From Candidatus Gastranaerophilales bacterium (GTDB taxonomy: Bacteria; Cyanobacteriota; Vampirovibrionia; Gastranaerophilales; Gastranaerophilaceae), in NCBI GenBank assembly GCA_944323155.1, contig CALURL010000007.1:1-64000 (forward strand): DNA of 64,000 nucleotides, in the 5' to 3' direction. A program made the translations under genes and the position numbers. Below are positions 50,707 to 58,362 of the stretch, piece after piece. Numbering within the stretch: position 1 is the stretch's first letter; each line of letters starts with the position of its first letter. A model generated the notes under the pieces. It was not told the DNA's origin. It was given only the letters and a program-made list of their open reading frames with translations, and ran no database searches.

Positions 50707-51456
50707 ATGTCAGGACACTCAAAGTGGTCAACAATTAAACACAAAAAAGCAAAAGTAGATTCACAACGTGCAGTTGTATTCCAAAAATATTCAAGAGAAT
50801 TAATAGTTGCAGCGCGATTAGGCGGAGCTGATCCGGCAGGAAACTTTCGTTTAAGAACTGCAATTGAAAAAGCAAAAGCAGCAGGACTTCCTAATGACAA
50901 TATAAAAAGAGCAATCGAAAAAGGTGCAGGTGCAGGAGCTGCTGAAAATTATGAAGAACTGACTTATGAAGGGTATGCTGCAGGCGGAGTTGCCGTTGTA
51001 GTTGAGGCTATGACAGACAACAGAAATCGTACGGCAGGCGATATAAGAAGTTATTTTACAAAATACAACGGAAGCTTAGGTGCAACAGGATGTGTCGGCT
51101 GGATGTTTGATCAGCGCGGAGTTATAACATTCGACGAAAGCGTTGATTTTGAAAAACTATTTGAAACCGCAATCGGCCTAGATGCACTTGATATCATAGA
51201 AGACGACGGAGCTTACAAAGTTTTGACAACAGTTGAAAACTTTCAAAAAGTAGTTGAAGGGCTGGAAGCGGCCGGTTTTAAGTCTACGACAGCAGAATTA
51301 TCAAGAATTCCTCAAAACACTGTTGAAGTTACAGATGAAAAAACTGCTGATCAAATTCTTAAACTTCTTGATAAATTAGAAGAACATGATGATGTTCAAA
51401 ATGTTTACGCCAACTTTGATATCTCGGATGATATTTTGCAAAAACTGGAAGGATAG
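50707..51456 (+). CDS. yebC: YebC/PmpR-family protein
   Basis: This 249-residue protein is a typical YebC: MSGHSKWSTIKHKKAKVDSQ at the N-terminus, NPRLRTAI-like NFRLRTAIEKAKAAGLPNDN and RAIEKGAG after it, and EAMTDNRNRT in the second domain. Members have been described as transcription factors and, more recently, as factors that help ribosomes through proline-rich stretches. An AGAGGAA ribosome binding site precedes the ATG. It is followed 12 bases later by the diguanylate cyclase gene and may start the operon that runs through tsaE and tsaB. Confidence 0.95.
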   Translation: MSGHSKWSTIKHKKAKVDSQRAVVFQKYSRELIVAARLGGADPAGNFRLRTAIEKAKAAGLPNDNIKRAIEKGAGAGAAENYEELTYEGYAAGGVAVVVEAMTDNRNRTAGDIRSYFTKYNGSLGATGCVGWMFDQRGVITFDESVDFEKLFETAIGLDALDIIEDDGAYKVLTTVENFQKVVEGLEAAGFKSTTAELSRIPQNTVEVTDEKTADQILKLLDKLEEHDDVQNVYANFDISDDILQKLEG

Positions 51457-51468
51457 TGCATTTTTAGC

Positions 51469-52833
51469 ATGATTTTGCAATACATTAAAGATTTATCTGA
51501 AAACTTGAATAACGCATTCAACGCACAGGGAATTATAAGGGTTCTTGAAGAATTCTTTTCTCCCTGTGAAGTTGAAAGTATTGATATATATGTTTTTGAT
51601 GAAACAACAAGCACTCTGCGCGACTTCGCAAGAAGCTGGATGGGTATTGACGAGTGTCTTGAAAAAAATAAATCTAAAGAAATTTATCAAATTTTCGACA
51701 AATTAAAATCAAAAAAATATATCAAAAATAAAAATACATTGTATTATCCGCTTTTAAAACAAAGCAAACCCATTGGAATAATAATTTTTAACGGTTCATC
51801 ATTTGATACAATTTTAGAATTTATGGACTATGCGGCATTCAGTATATCTTTGAAAATTCAAAATGTCATACTTTCTGAAAAAATGCAAAAAAATATTGAC
51901 TTTCATGACGCAATGAAGAATATCGCTAAAACGATAGAAACTCAATATGAAATAACCTATATCATACCGATAATTGGAGAAATGATTGACAAATTTATTT
52001 CAGATCATTTAATTTATATATTTTTGAAAAAAGATAATACAGAAAATCTTGAACTATTCTGGCCAGGCGCTTGCAAGGATAAAAAAATATTCGAACTAAT
52101 AAAATGCTTAAATAACAATTCTGATTATATTCTGACTCCCGACAAAAAGATTGGTATTTTCCCTCTTGTAAGTGAAAATACGCTTCTGGGTTGCATTGTG
52201 ACCAAAAGCACAGATAATATTTTAAGCGAAAAAGAAATTGAATATCTGGAACAGCTTACAACACAAGCCGCAACAACCATTAACAGAGCAAATGTATATG
52301 CAGAAATTCTGCAGCACGCGACTTTAGATGCCTTAACCGGTTTTTATAACCGCCACCAGCTTGAAGAACGTATAAAACAAGAAGCAGCGTCTGCAAAAAG
52401 ACAAAACCGTTCATTATGCGCAATTATGACCGATATCGACTTTTTCAAACATGTAAATGATACATACGGTCATGCTGTCGGAGATTTAGTATTAAAAACA
52501 GTTTCTCACCTTATAAAATCACAACTTAGAGAATATGATATTGCTGGACGTTACGGCGGGGAGGAATTTGCAATACTTCTGCCGGATACAAATATTGATG
52601 ATGCCAAAATGGTTGCAGAAAGATTACGCAAAGCTGTAGAAAAGAAAAAAATTGATATATCAAAAATTAACTCGGAAGCTCCAGAAAAAATTATTAGTGT
52701 TACAATAAGTCTTGGAGTTTATCAATATGAGCTTGAAAATAGCGAAAGTGATTTGCTGAAAAATGCAGACAAAGCGCTTTACAAAGCAAAAGAAACAGGA
52801 CGCAACAGGGCGGTGGTTTATGAAAAAATTTGA
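51469..52833 (+). CDS. GAF-domain diguanylate cyclase (GGDEF)
   Basis: This 454-residue protein makes cyclic di-GMP from two GTP. The N-terminal 280 residues are a sensory region with one or two GAF-like domains. The GGDEF domain follows, with DALTGFYNRHQLEE at its start, DIDFFKHVNDTYGHAVGD for GTP and metal, and the active GGEEF. An RxxD inhibitory site (REYD) lies exactly five residues before GGEEF, so product feedback is likely. There is no EAL domain and no membrane helix, so it is a cytoplasmic sensor. Its last 14 bases overlap tsaE. Confidence 0.93.
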   Translation: MILQYIKDLSENLNNAFNAQGIIRVLEEFFSPCEVESIDIYVFDETTSTLRDFARSWMGIDECLEKNKSKEIYQIFDKLKSKKYIKNKNTLYYPLLKQSKPIGIIIFNGSSFDTILEFMDYAAFSISLKIQNVILSEKMQKNIDFHDAMKNIAKTIETQYEITYIIPIIGEMIDKFISDHLIYIFLKKDNTENLELFWPGACKDKKIFELIKCLNNNSDYILTPDKKIGIFPLVSENTLLGCIVTKSTDNILSEKEIEYLEQLTTQAATTINRANVYAEILQHATLDALTGFYNRHQLEERIKQEAASAKRQNRSLCAIMTDIDFFKHVNDTYGHAVGDLVLKTVSHLIKSQLREYDIAGRYGGEEFAILLPDTNIDDAKMVAERLRKAVEKKKIDISKINSEAPEKIISVTISLGVYQYELENSESDLLKNADKALYKAKETGRNRAVVYEKI

Positions 52834-53293
52834 AAAAGTTTGTAAAACTCTTGATGATACAAAAGAATTGGCGCAAAATTTTGCAAAACTGATTAAAGAC
52901 GGCTGTTTTATTAATCTTTATGGCGAAATAGGAGCGGGAAAAACTGCATTTGTAAAACTTGTTGCCAATGCACTTGATGTAAAAGAAAAGGTTACAAGCC
53001 CAAGTTTTGTAATACTTAATGAATATCACACCGGCTCAATTCCGATTTACCATTTCGATTTATACAGACTTGAAAATGAGGGAGTTAGAACAATTGTTGA
53101 CGAACTTCGTGAATACTCAGAAGGTAAACAGGTTACATTTGTTGAGTGGGCTGAATTCTCGCAGGATGAAGTTCCGTTTAATCACCTGCAAATTAATGTA
53201 ACATATTCTGATGACGATTCCAGAATTTACACTTTCTCATTTATTGGAGAAGACAAAAACAACATAATAGAGGAGTTGAAAAAGTGTTATTAA
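52820..53293 (+). CDS. tsaE: tRNA threonylcarbamoyladenosine ATPase TsaE
   Basis: TsaE is the ATPase that resets the TsaB-TsaD complex during synthesis of the universal t6A37 tRNA modification. The 157-residue protein has Walker A GEIGAGKT (35-42), the SPSFVILNEYH switch and the YHFDLYRLE and FVEWAE blocks of the family. I set the start at 52820 (MKKFEKVCKT), within the end of the GGDEF gene; the longer frame from 52763 lies inside that gene. The GTG start of tsaB overlaps its end by 10 bases. Confidence 0.95.
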   Translation: MKKFEKVCKTLDDTKELAQNFAKLIKDGCFINLYGEIGAGKTAFVKLVANALDVKEKVTSPSFVILNEYHTGSIPIYHFDLYRLENEGVRTIVDELREYSEGKQVTFVEWAEFSQDEVPFNHLQINVTYSDDDSRIYTFSFIGEDKNNIIEELKKCY

Positions 53294-53901
53294 TAGCTTT
53301 TGACACCTGTTTAGACAAAATGTATGTAACTTTAAAAAAAGATGAAAAAATTCTTTCTTCAAAAGTTGTAGAAAATTCCGATACAAAATACCATTCAGCA
53401 TTTTTGATTTCGACATTACAAAGAGTGATGAACGAAAACAATGTTAAGCCTGAAAATCTTGATCTTATTGCAGTAAACATCGGCCCCGGAAGTTTTACAG
53501 GAATACGAGCCTGTACAACAGTTGCAAGAGTAATGGCACAGCAGTTAAACATTAAAGCAATAGGAATTTCATCTCTTGAAATCCTTTCACAGATTAATAA
53601 TACTGATAAAAAAACTCTTGTTGCACTTGATGCAAGAAAAAATTCAGCATACCTGTTTGTTGATGGAGAAATTAAAGGCGCAATCCAGCTTGAAGAAGTC
53701 AAAGAACTTATTAAAAACGGAGATTATTTTGTTATAACAGATGACAAATTAAAACCAATTTTAGGCGGAATTTCTTATCAGGAAAAGGCTTATCCACTCG
53801 GAGAAATTCTTGCAGATCTAGCAGAACAAAAATCACAAAATGATGAATGCAACTGGAGGAAGTTAAAACCTCTATATATCCAGCCGCCGCCAATGGGATA
53901 A
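53284..53901 (+). CDS. tsaB: tRNA threonylcarbamoyladenosine protein TsaB
   Basis: TsaB is the inactive partner that activates TsaD for t6A synthesis. The 205-residue protein starts with LLIAFDTCLDKMYV and has the family's GPGSFTGIRACTTVARVMA (about 62-80) and VALDARKNSAYL blocks. The start is GTG at 53284, preceded by GGAG and overlapping tsaE by 10 bases, which indicates translational coupling. tsaD is not in the window. The three split-HNH genes follow after about 60 bases. Confidence 0.94.
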   Translation: MLLIAFDTCLDKMYVTLKKDEKILSSKVVENSDTKYHSAFLISTLQRVMNENNVKPENLDLIAVNIGPGSFTGIRACTTVARVMAQQLNIKAIGISSLEILSQINNTDKKTLVALDARKNSAYLFVDGEIKGAIQLEEVKELIKNGDYFVITDDKLKPILGGISYQEKAYPLGEILADLAEQKSQNDECNWRKLKPLYIQPPPMG

Positions 53902-53939
53902 AATTTTTGTGAATAATAAAAAATAAAAACGGGAATAAT

Positions 53940-53966
53940 ATAAGCGGGTGAGAATTTACCGCTTAT
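53940..53966 (+). promoter_or_regulatory. Hairpin enclosing the start codon of the first split-HNH gene
   Basis: Perfect 8-bp arms ATAAGCGG (53940-53947) and CCGCTTAT (53959-53966) enclose an 11-base loop. The right arm contains the A and T of the ATG at 53965, and no ribosome binding site is visible outside the hairpin. Confidence 0.55.
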
Positions 53967-54924
53967 GGAGAAAAGAATACTCAAAACAGAAAATATTAAT
54001 TTTAAATGCAAGGCTGAGGATATTCCACTAACCAGACGGGAGCTGAAAAATTTATTTAATTACCGTATTCCATGCTTGTGCTGCGGAAGAGAAATGCTTC
54101 ATCCTGATGAATATATGAAACTTTTAAATATTAAAGAACTATCAGGAAACGCAGAGCTTGTTATACAAATTTTATCTCCGTATGAAAAAATAATGTATCC
54201 TGTGGAAAGACAAGTTTTCAATATGCTTAAAAATCTTGCAGTAAAGTATCCTGATAAAAACTTTCAGGAACTTTTGCTTATTAAAAAGGATTCCCATGAA
54301 CTTGCACTTGTCAGAATTCAGAGCATAATATTTAACAAAATAAGTTTTTACAGAAGAATATTACCTGAAAAAGAGGCAAAACAGCTGCGAAATCTCATGA
54401 TAAAAACAAATGATATAATCTTTGATCCCCAGCCTAAAAAACCATTTAGCAGACGCATATTTATCACAAAGATTAAGCATATTGTAAGGAATTTAAACAA
54501 CAAGCGTATTAAACATGAAATAATAGAAATTTCTCGCAGACTACCGCGTTCTAGCGATGAAGTCTGTGCATTTGTGGTAAAAAACGCAAGAAAACGGCCG
54601 GAAATTATTGCATTAAACTTAATACACCCTGCAGTCGGGACATTTGAACACTTGCAGCCCAAAAGCCAAAAAGGCATGAATAATTCGCTTAACTTTGCAC
54701 TAGAATGTTCATACTGCAACAATTCCCGCCACCATTATCCAATACCTGTTCAGATTGAAGAAAATCCTTATATGCCGCAAAATGCGCAAATTCAAGCTGA
54801 TAAACTAATTTCTTTATACAAAAAAAATATCGGAAGCAAAGAATATATAAAAAATCTCAAAAAAGTTTTGTACAATCTATCCTACGAACAGATAGAGCTT
54901 GATATTTCTAAACTTGACGATTAA
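53965..54924 (+). CDS. Split-HNH protein 1: CxxC knuckle and distant HNH core
   Basis: This 319-residue protein has a PCLCCG knuckle (C37, C40) near the N-terminus and an HNH-nuclease core near the C-terminus: FEHLQP (E228, H229), N240/N243, ECSYCNNSR (C248, C251, N252, R255). In ordinary HNH enzymes the first CxxC lies some 20 residues before the [D/E]H; here about 190 residues of helical sequence separate them. The two CxxC pairs can still be one zinc site. It is the first of three tandem paralogues and the shortest. The spacer shares blocks with the other two (PYEKIMYPVE, PDKNFQELL). Endonuclease activity is a family-based inference. Confidence 0.72.
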   Translation: MEKRILKTENINFKCKAEDIPLTRRELKNLFNYRIPCLCCGREMLHPDEYMKLLNIKELSGNAELVIQILSPYEKIMYPVERQVFNMLKNLAVKYPDKNFQELLLIKKDSHELALVRIQSIIFNKISFYRRILPEKEAKQLRNLMIKTNDIIFDPQPKKPFSRRIFITKIKHIVRNLNNKRIKHEIIEISRRLPRSSDEVCAFVVKNARKRPEIIALNLIHPAVGTFEHLQPKSQKGMNNSLNFALECSYCNNSRHHYPIPVQIEENPYMPQNAQIQADKLISLYKKNIGSKEYIKNLKKVLYNLSYEQIELDISKLDD

Positions 54925-54980
54925 CGTAACATTTTATTACAAAACTGGCAAAATAAAAAAATTACGTGTATTACTAAAGT

Positions 54981-56537
54981 GTGAAAGTAATATTGTCGAC
55001 AAATAAATTTACAACAAATCTGAGAGGAGATTATAAGAATAATCAGTATGATTATTCTTCTTACAGGGCACCTGTAAGAAATTTTTTGCCGCAAAATGAT
55101 ACTTTTGTAAAAAACAATCGTCCATCATTTAATGGTTTTATTCATACCCAATCTGAATTCAGAGGAATAATACGAAATCACCCTGTACATTGTATTTATT
55201 GTAAAAAGCCAATGATAAATGTTGATATTCTTAAAAATTTTCAACACGAAGGTGTCTTTAATGGTCCTGTAATTAGATTTCTCCAAAAAATGACTCCATA
55301 CAAAAATATTCTTAAACCCGCCTTACTGGAGGCATTTAATGATATAGAACGTATAGCGCTTCAAGCACCGCAAACCCACCTTTCAAGAATAATAAAAATT
55401 CTCCATAACGAATCTCTTATAGAATTAAGAAGTATCCAAAGACCTATATTCAATGAAATAGACAAATACGTAAAACAGCTTCCTGAACCATATAATGAAA
55501 AAGCAATGGAAGTTTTACTTCGCCACAGAAACAGAATGGAAGGTATAGCTCAACAGGAAGAATTTAACCCGAAAGATTTTACATATAAGATAAGAAATGC
55601 CGCCAAAACAATATTACTTTCAAATGAACAAAAAAGCCGTATAATTCAACTCTGTGATTTGCTAAATGATAAACAACTAAAAGGCAGCAAAACTGATGCA
55701 ATTTCTAATGCAATATTTAATTCTATATTTCCGAAAAAGAACAAATTTGATTATTCACTGCCATGTTCCATAAAAAGTATACAACTTTATATTGTCGAAC
55801 GAATAAAACAAATCTCCAGCAGACAAGGCTACAACGATATAACAAATTTTTGCAGAACTGCAGAAAAGACGCTTTTAGATAAGCCCGTAATTGTTCCATT
55901 TAGAAACAAAGCCTTTATCTATGACTTAAAACAGGTTCTTAATGATTGTACTAATAAACATATTAAGCACAAAATTTTTGAAACAGCCCAAAAACTTCCG
56001 ACATCAGCAACCAACCTTAATTCATTCATCACCAAACATCAGTGTTCAGATTCAAATACAATAGGCTACAATCTTTTTAAGCCATCAATTGTAACAATAG
56101 AACACATTACCCCAACCGCAAAAGGCGGAAGAAATCAAATGGGCAACTGGGCACTTGCCTGTGCATTTGACAACAATTCACGCCAGGATAATGCAATGAA
56201 TAAAATATTAAACAAATATGATAAAAATAATACAAGATACTACTTCAACGAAATAATAGACCTTACTAATCAAAGTCTTATATCCTTTGAAGATATGCTT
56301 CAACAAAGTGAATCAATTTACCATGAAAGCGGACGGAGATTAAGTCTCAAAAAGTTGTCACGACATATTCTGGAACAAAACTTTAGAAACAATTCTCAGC
56401 AAAATTTCGATAAATTAGTGGAACTTTCAAACAAACAATTAATTTCGGGCTATGATATATACGAACTTCAAAAATTATTACAAAAAAAATGCGGAATATA
56501 CGTAGAAGTAAAGAATTTATCATATCATTTTTATTAA
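54981..56537 (+). CDS. Split-HNH protein 2, second core cysteine replaced
   Basis: This 518-residue paralogue starts at GTG (54981). Its N-terminus carries YKNNQYDYSSYRAPV and, later, SFNGF, before the knuckle HCIYC (C71, C74). About 300 residues follow, mostly helical, with TNKHIKHKIFETAQKLPTSA matching its neighbours. The HNH core reads IEHITPTAKGG (E374, H375), N389, C394 and DNNSR. The last zinc cysteine is Asp (CAFD instead of CxxC), so its zinc site may be weak or the copy degenerate. The 5' coding region contains two perfect inverted repeats. Gene 3 follows after 50 bases. Confidence 0.72.
   Translation: MKVILSTNKFTTNLRGDYKNNQYDYSSYRAPVRNFLPQNDTFVKNNRPSFNGFIHTQSEFRGIIRNHPVHCIYCKKPMINVDILKNFQHEGVFNGPVIRFLQKMTPYKNILKPALLEAFNDIERIALQAPQTHLSRIIKILHNESLIELRSIQRPIFNEIDKYVKQLPEPYNEKAMEVLLRHRNRMEGIAQQEEFNPKDFTYKIRNAAKTILLSNEQKSRIIQLCDLLNDKQLKGSKTDAISNAIFNSIFPKKNKFDYSLPCSIKSIQLYIVERIKQISSRQGYNDITNFCRTAEKTLLDKPVIVPFRNKAFIYDLKQVLNDCTNKHIKHKIFETAQKLPTSATNLNSFITKHQCSDSNTIGYNLFKPSIVTIEHITPTAKGGRNQMGNWALACAFDNNSRQDNAMNKILNKYDKNNTRYYFNEIIDLTNQSLISFEDMLQQSESIYHESGRRLSLKKLSRHILEQNFRNNSQQNFDKLVELSNKQLISGYDIYELQKLLQKKCGIYVEVKNLSYHFY
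55035..55059 (+). repeat. In-gene inverted repeat, HNH gene 2, first hairpin
   Basis: AAGAATAATC (55035-55044), a 5-base loop and GATTATTCTT (55050-55059) form a perfect 10-bp stem within codons for YKNNQYDYSS. The same hairpin, with a 9-bp stem and a different loop, occurs at the same place in HNH gene 3. Confidence 0.85.
55058..55080 (+). repeat. In-gene inverted repeat, HNH gene 2, second hairpin
   Basis: TTCTTACAGG (55058-55067), GCA, and CCTGTAAGAA (55071-55080) form a perfect 10-bp stem directly after the first hairpin, sharing two bases with it. Three of its base pairs are replaced by other complementary pairs in HNH gene 3. Confidence 0.87.
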
Positions 56538-56587
56538 AAAATTAATACAAAATGACAAATTTTAAAATTCAGGTTAATTAATATAAT

Positions 56588-57751
56588 ATGAAAATACTTG
56601 CGGTAACAAATAATATAATAAAGCTAAGAGAAGTTTATAAGAATAATCTATATGATTATTCTCAATACAGGGTACCTGTATTGAGCCGCGACACATTTAC
56701 TTTTTCAGGTAAAATTTCTAAAAAAGATAATAATGATAACGATTTGGAAGTTGCCAGATTTTATTACAAGCCACCAGAAAATGAGCCAATTTCTAATAAA
56801 GCAGAAGAAGAACTTATTAAGGATACAGTAAACAATTATGCCAATTACATTCTCCCCTGCCCTTGCTGCGGAGACATAATGATTCCTCCAAATATATACT
56901 ACAAACTACAAAGAGAAATAACACGAAATCCAAGAACAACAATATTACTACTAAATAAAATGGAAAAATATATGCATCCTGTTGAAAAAAATATATTTTC
57001 AATGATAAAAAAAGAGCATAAAAAACATCCTGACAGAAATTTTCACGAAATCTTGATATCAAAACGTCCGCAGGCAGAAAAAGAATTGATAAGAGAACAA
57101 ACTGAAATTCTAAACAGTATCTTGCTGCTAAGCCGAAATATTCCTAAAAAATATCAGCAGGAAATAAATAATTTAATAAAAAATACATACAGTCAAATCT
57201 TTAATCAAGAACCGCAAGCTACTTTTAGAAGGAAAAAATTCATAGAAAAACTTGAAAATTGTATTGAAAATATTGAAAATCAGGAAATGGAAGAGCATAC
57301 AAATTATTTGAGTCCTAGCGAAAAAAGAACTTATTATAGAATCATAAAAAAAGCATACAAAATGCCAACCTCCTATAATTCGGTACCTGCATTTATAGTT
57401 AAATACTCAAAACAAGAATACTCTCATAAAAATATTGCTACCAGGTTGATAAGCGGATCGGTTGCAACATTAGAACACGCATTACCATCAGTTCTTGGAG
57501 GGGAAACTTCATACAATAATCTTATTAATGAATGCGCAAAATGCAACAGCACAAGAAGAGAAGATGATGTTATGACACAACTTAAAGAACATCCTAATAT
57601 GCCGCAAAATATGCAAAGACATTTTAATAGACTAATAGAACTTTCAAAACAAAATAAAGTTGATAAAAGCTATATCTGTGAAATTGCCGCAACATACTAT
57701 CAATTATCAAATGGTAAAATTGATATTGATTTAAGCGAGCTGTGGGAATAA
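56588..57751 (+). CDS. Split-HNH protein 3
   Basis: This 387-residue paralogue has an N-terminal YKNNLYDYSQYRVPV motif and DTFTFSGK (about 35-42), the PCPCCG knuckle (C91, C94), a helical spacer of about 200 residues (with EKYMHPVEKNIFSMI and HPDRNFHEIL like gene 1) and a complete HNH core: LEHALPSVLGG (E296, H297), N311, ECAKCNSTR (C316, C319, N320, R323). It is the cleanest candidate nuclease of the three. No signal peptide or membrane helix is seen. Its 5' coding region contains the same pair of hairpins as gene 2. An unknown 98-residue gene follows 105 bases later. Confidence 0.75.
   Translation: MKILAVTNNIIKLREVYKNNLYDYSQYRVPVLSRDTFTFSGKISKKDNNDNDLEVARFYYKPPENEPISNKAEEELIKDTVNNYANYILPCPCCGDIMIPPNIYYKLQREITRNPRTTILLLNKMEKYMHPVEKNIFSMIKKEHKKHPDRNFHEILISKRPQAEKELIREQTEILNSILLLSRNIPKKYQQEINNLIKNTYSQIFNQEPQATFRRKKFIEKLENCIENIENQEMEEHTNYLSPSEKRTYYRIIKKAYKMPTSYNSVPAFIVKYSKQEYSHKNIATRLISGSVATLEHALPSVLGGETSYNNLINECAKCNSTRREDDVMTQLKEHPNMPQNMQRHFNRLIELSKQNKVDKSYICEIAATYYQLSNGKIDIDLSELWE
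56640..56662 (+). repeat. In-gene inverted repeat, HNH gene 3, first hairpin
   Basis: AGAATAATC (56640-56648), TATAT, and GATTATTCT (56654-56662) form a perfect 9-bp stem in codons for KNNLYDYS. The arms match the gene 2 hairpin. Confidence 0.85.
56661..56685 (+). repeat. In-gene inverted repeat, HNH gene 3, second hairpin
   Basis: CTCAATACAGG (56661-56671), GTA, and CCTGTATTGAG (56675-56685) form a perfect 11-bp stem. Against the gene 2 hairpin the arms differ at three pairs, each compensated on the other side. Confidence 0.87.
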
Positions 57752-57856
57752 ATATTAAAAATTGTAAAAAATATTATCAAAAAAATTAAATATTTCACCT
57801 GAAAATGCCGATTAATTAATTGTACTTATAAAAACAACAAACAGGGATAAATTAAA

Positions 57857-58153
57857 ATGGCAGATACAGGTGCTTCATTTAACAGACCATATAAGCCTTT
57901 CGGGATGAACGTAAAAGTTCCTGAAATAGGCGAACATACAATGAAACTTGCGGGTAATACCTTAGAAAACATTATAAAAAGCCCGGCAGAACCATTATTT
58001 GAATTTTTGGAAGAAAACGAAAACGTGTTTAATGGAGATATAAATTACCAAATAAACAAATTATTTGCAGAAAGCTTTACAATAGGCTCTGCAATGCGTA
58101 TGGAAGACGAAAAAATGAACGGAATGCCGCCGTCTTTTGATATGCACTTCTAA
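57857..58153 (+). CDS. Small acidic protein of unknown function
   Basis: This 98-residue soluble protein has no family I recognise. The sequence reads FNRPYKPFGMNVKVPEIGEH, then a helical TMKLAGNTLENIIKSPAEPL and FEFLEENENVF, and ends in a Met-rich tail (AMRMEDEKMNGMPPSFDMHF). It is acidic overall and lacks a signal peptide. It follows the three split-HNH genes in the same direction, separated by 105 bases, and is closed by a terminator. A partner or inhibitor role for the HNH proteins is only a positional idea. Confidence 0.66.
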   Translation: MADTGASFNRPYKPFGMNVKVPEIGEHTMKLAGNTLENIIKSPAEPLFEFLEENENVFNGDINYQINKLFAESFTIGSAMRMEDEKMNGMPPSFDMHF

Positions 58154-58195
58154 AATTAAAATAGATATAAAAAAAACTTATTGTCTATATATCGA

Positions 58196-58221
58196 TAGAA
58201 AAGCCCCTAAAGGGCTTTTTT
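58196..58221 (+). terminator. Intrinsic terminator after the 98-residue gene
   Basis: AAAAGCCC and GGGCTTTT (58199-58206 and 58212-58219) form an 8-bp stem followed by further T, separating the HNH region from pnp. Confidence 0.85.
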
Positions 58222-58323
58222 GCATTGCTTAATAATTATTATGATTTTAATTATTTTAACTTGTTTGCGGTATAATAAAATAGAACAAAAGAAGTGTATA
58301 ACAAAAAAGGTGCAGAAGCACAA

Positions 58324-58348
58324 GCGGGTAATTGTTTCTAACTCCCGC
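58324..58348 (+). promoter_or_regulatory. Leader hairpin just upstream of pnp
   Basis: GCGGG (58324-58328) and CCCGC (58344-58348) can pair in the transcript, directly before the AAGAAAGGAAAA ribosome binding site. A TATAAT box lies at 58271-58276, giving a leader of about 80 bases. In E. coli, pnp is autoregulated through a leader hairpin; the same may hold here. Confidence 0.4.
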
Positions 58349-58362
58349 AAGAAAGGAAAATT

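Noticed and set aside
53965-57751. The HNH trio as homing endonucleases inside introns or inteins
   Set aside because: They are complete free-standing genes with their own starts; no interrupted host gene or intein splice residues flank them.
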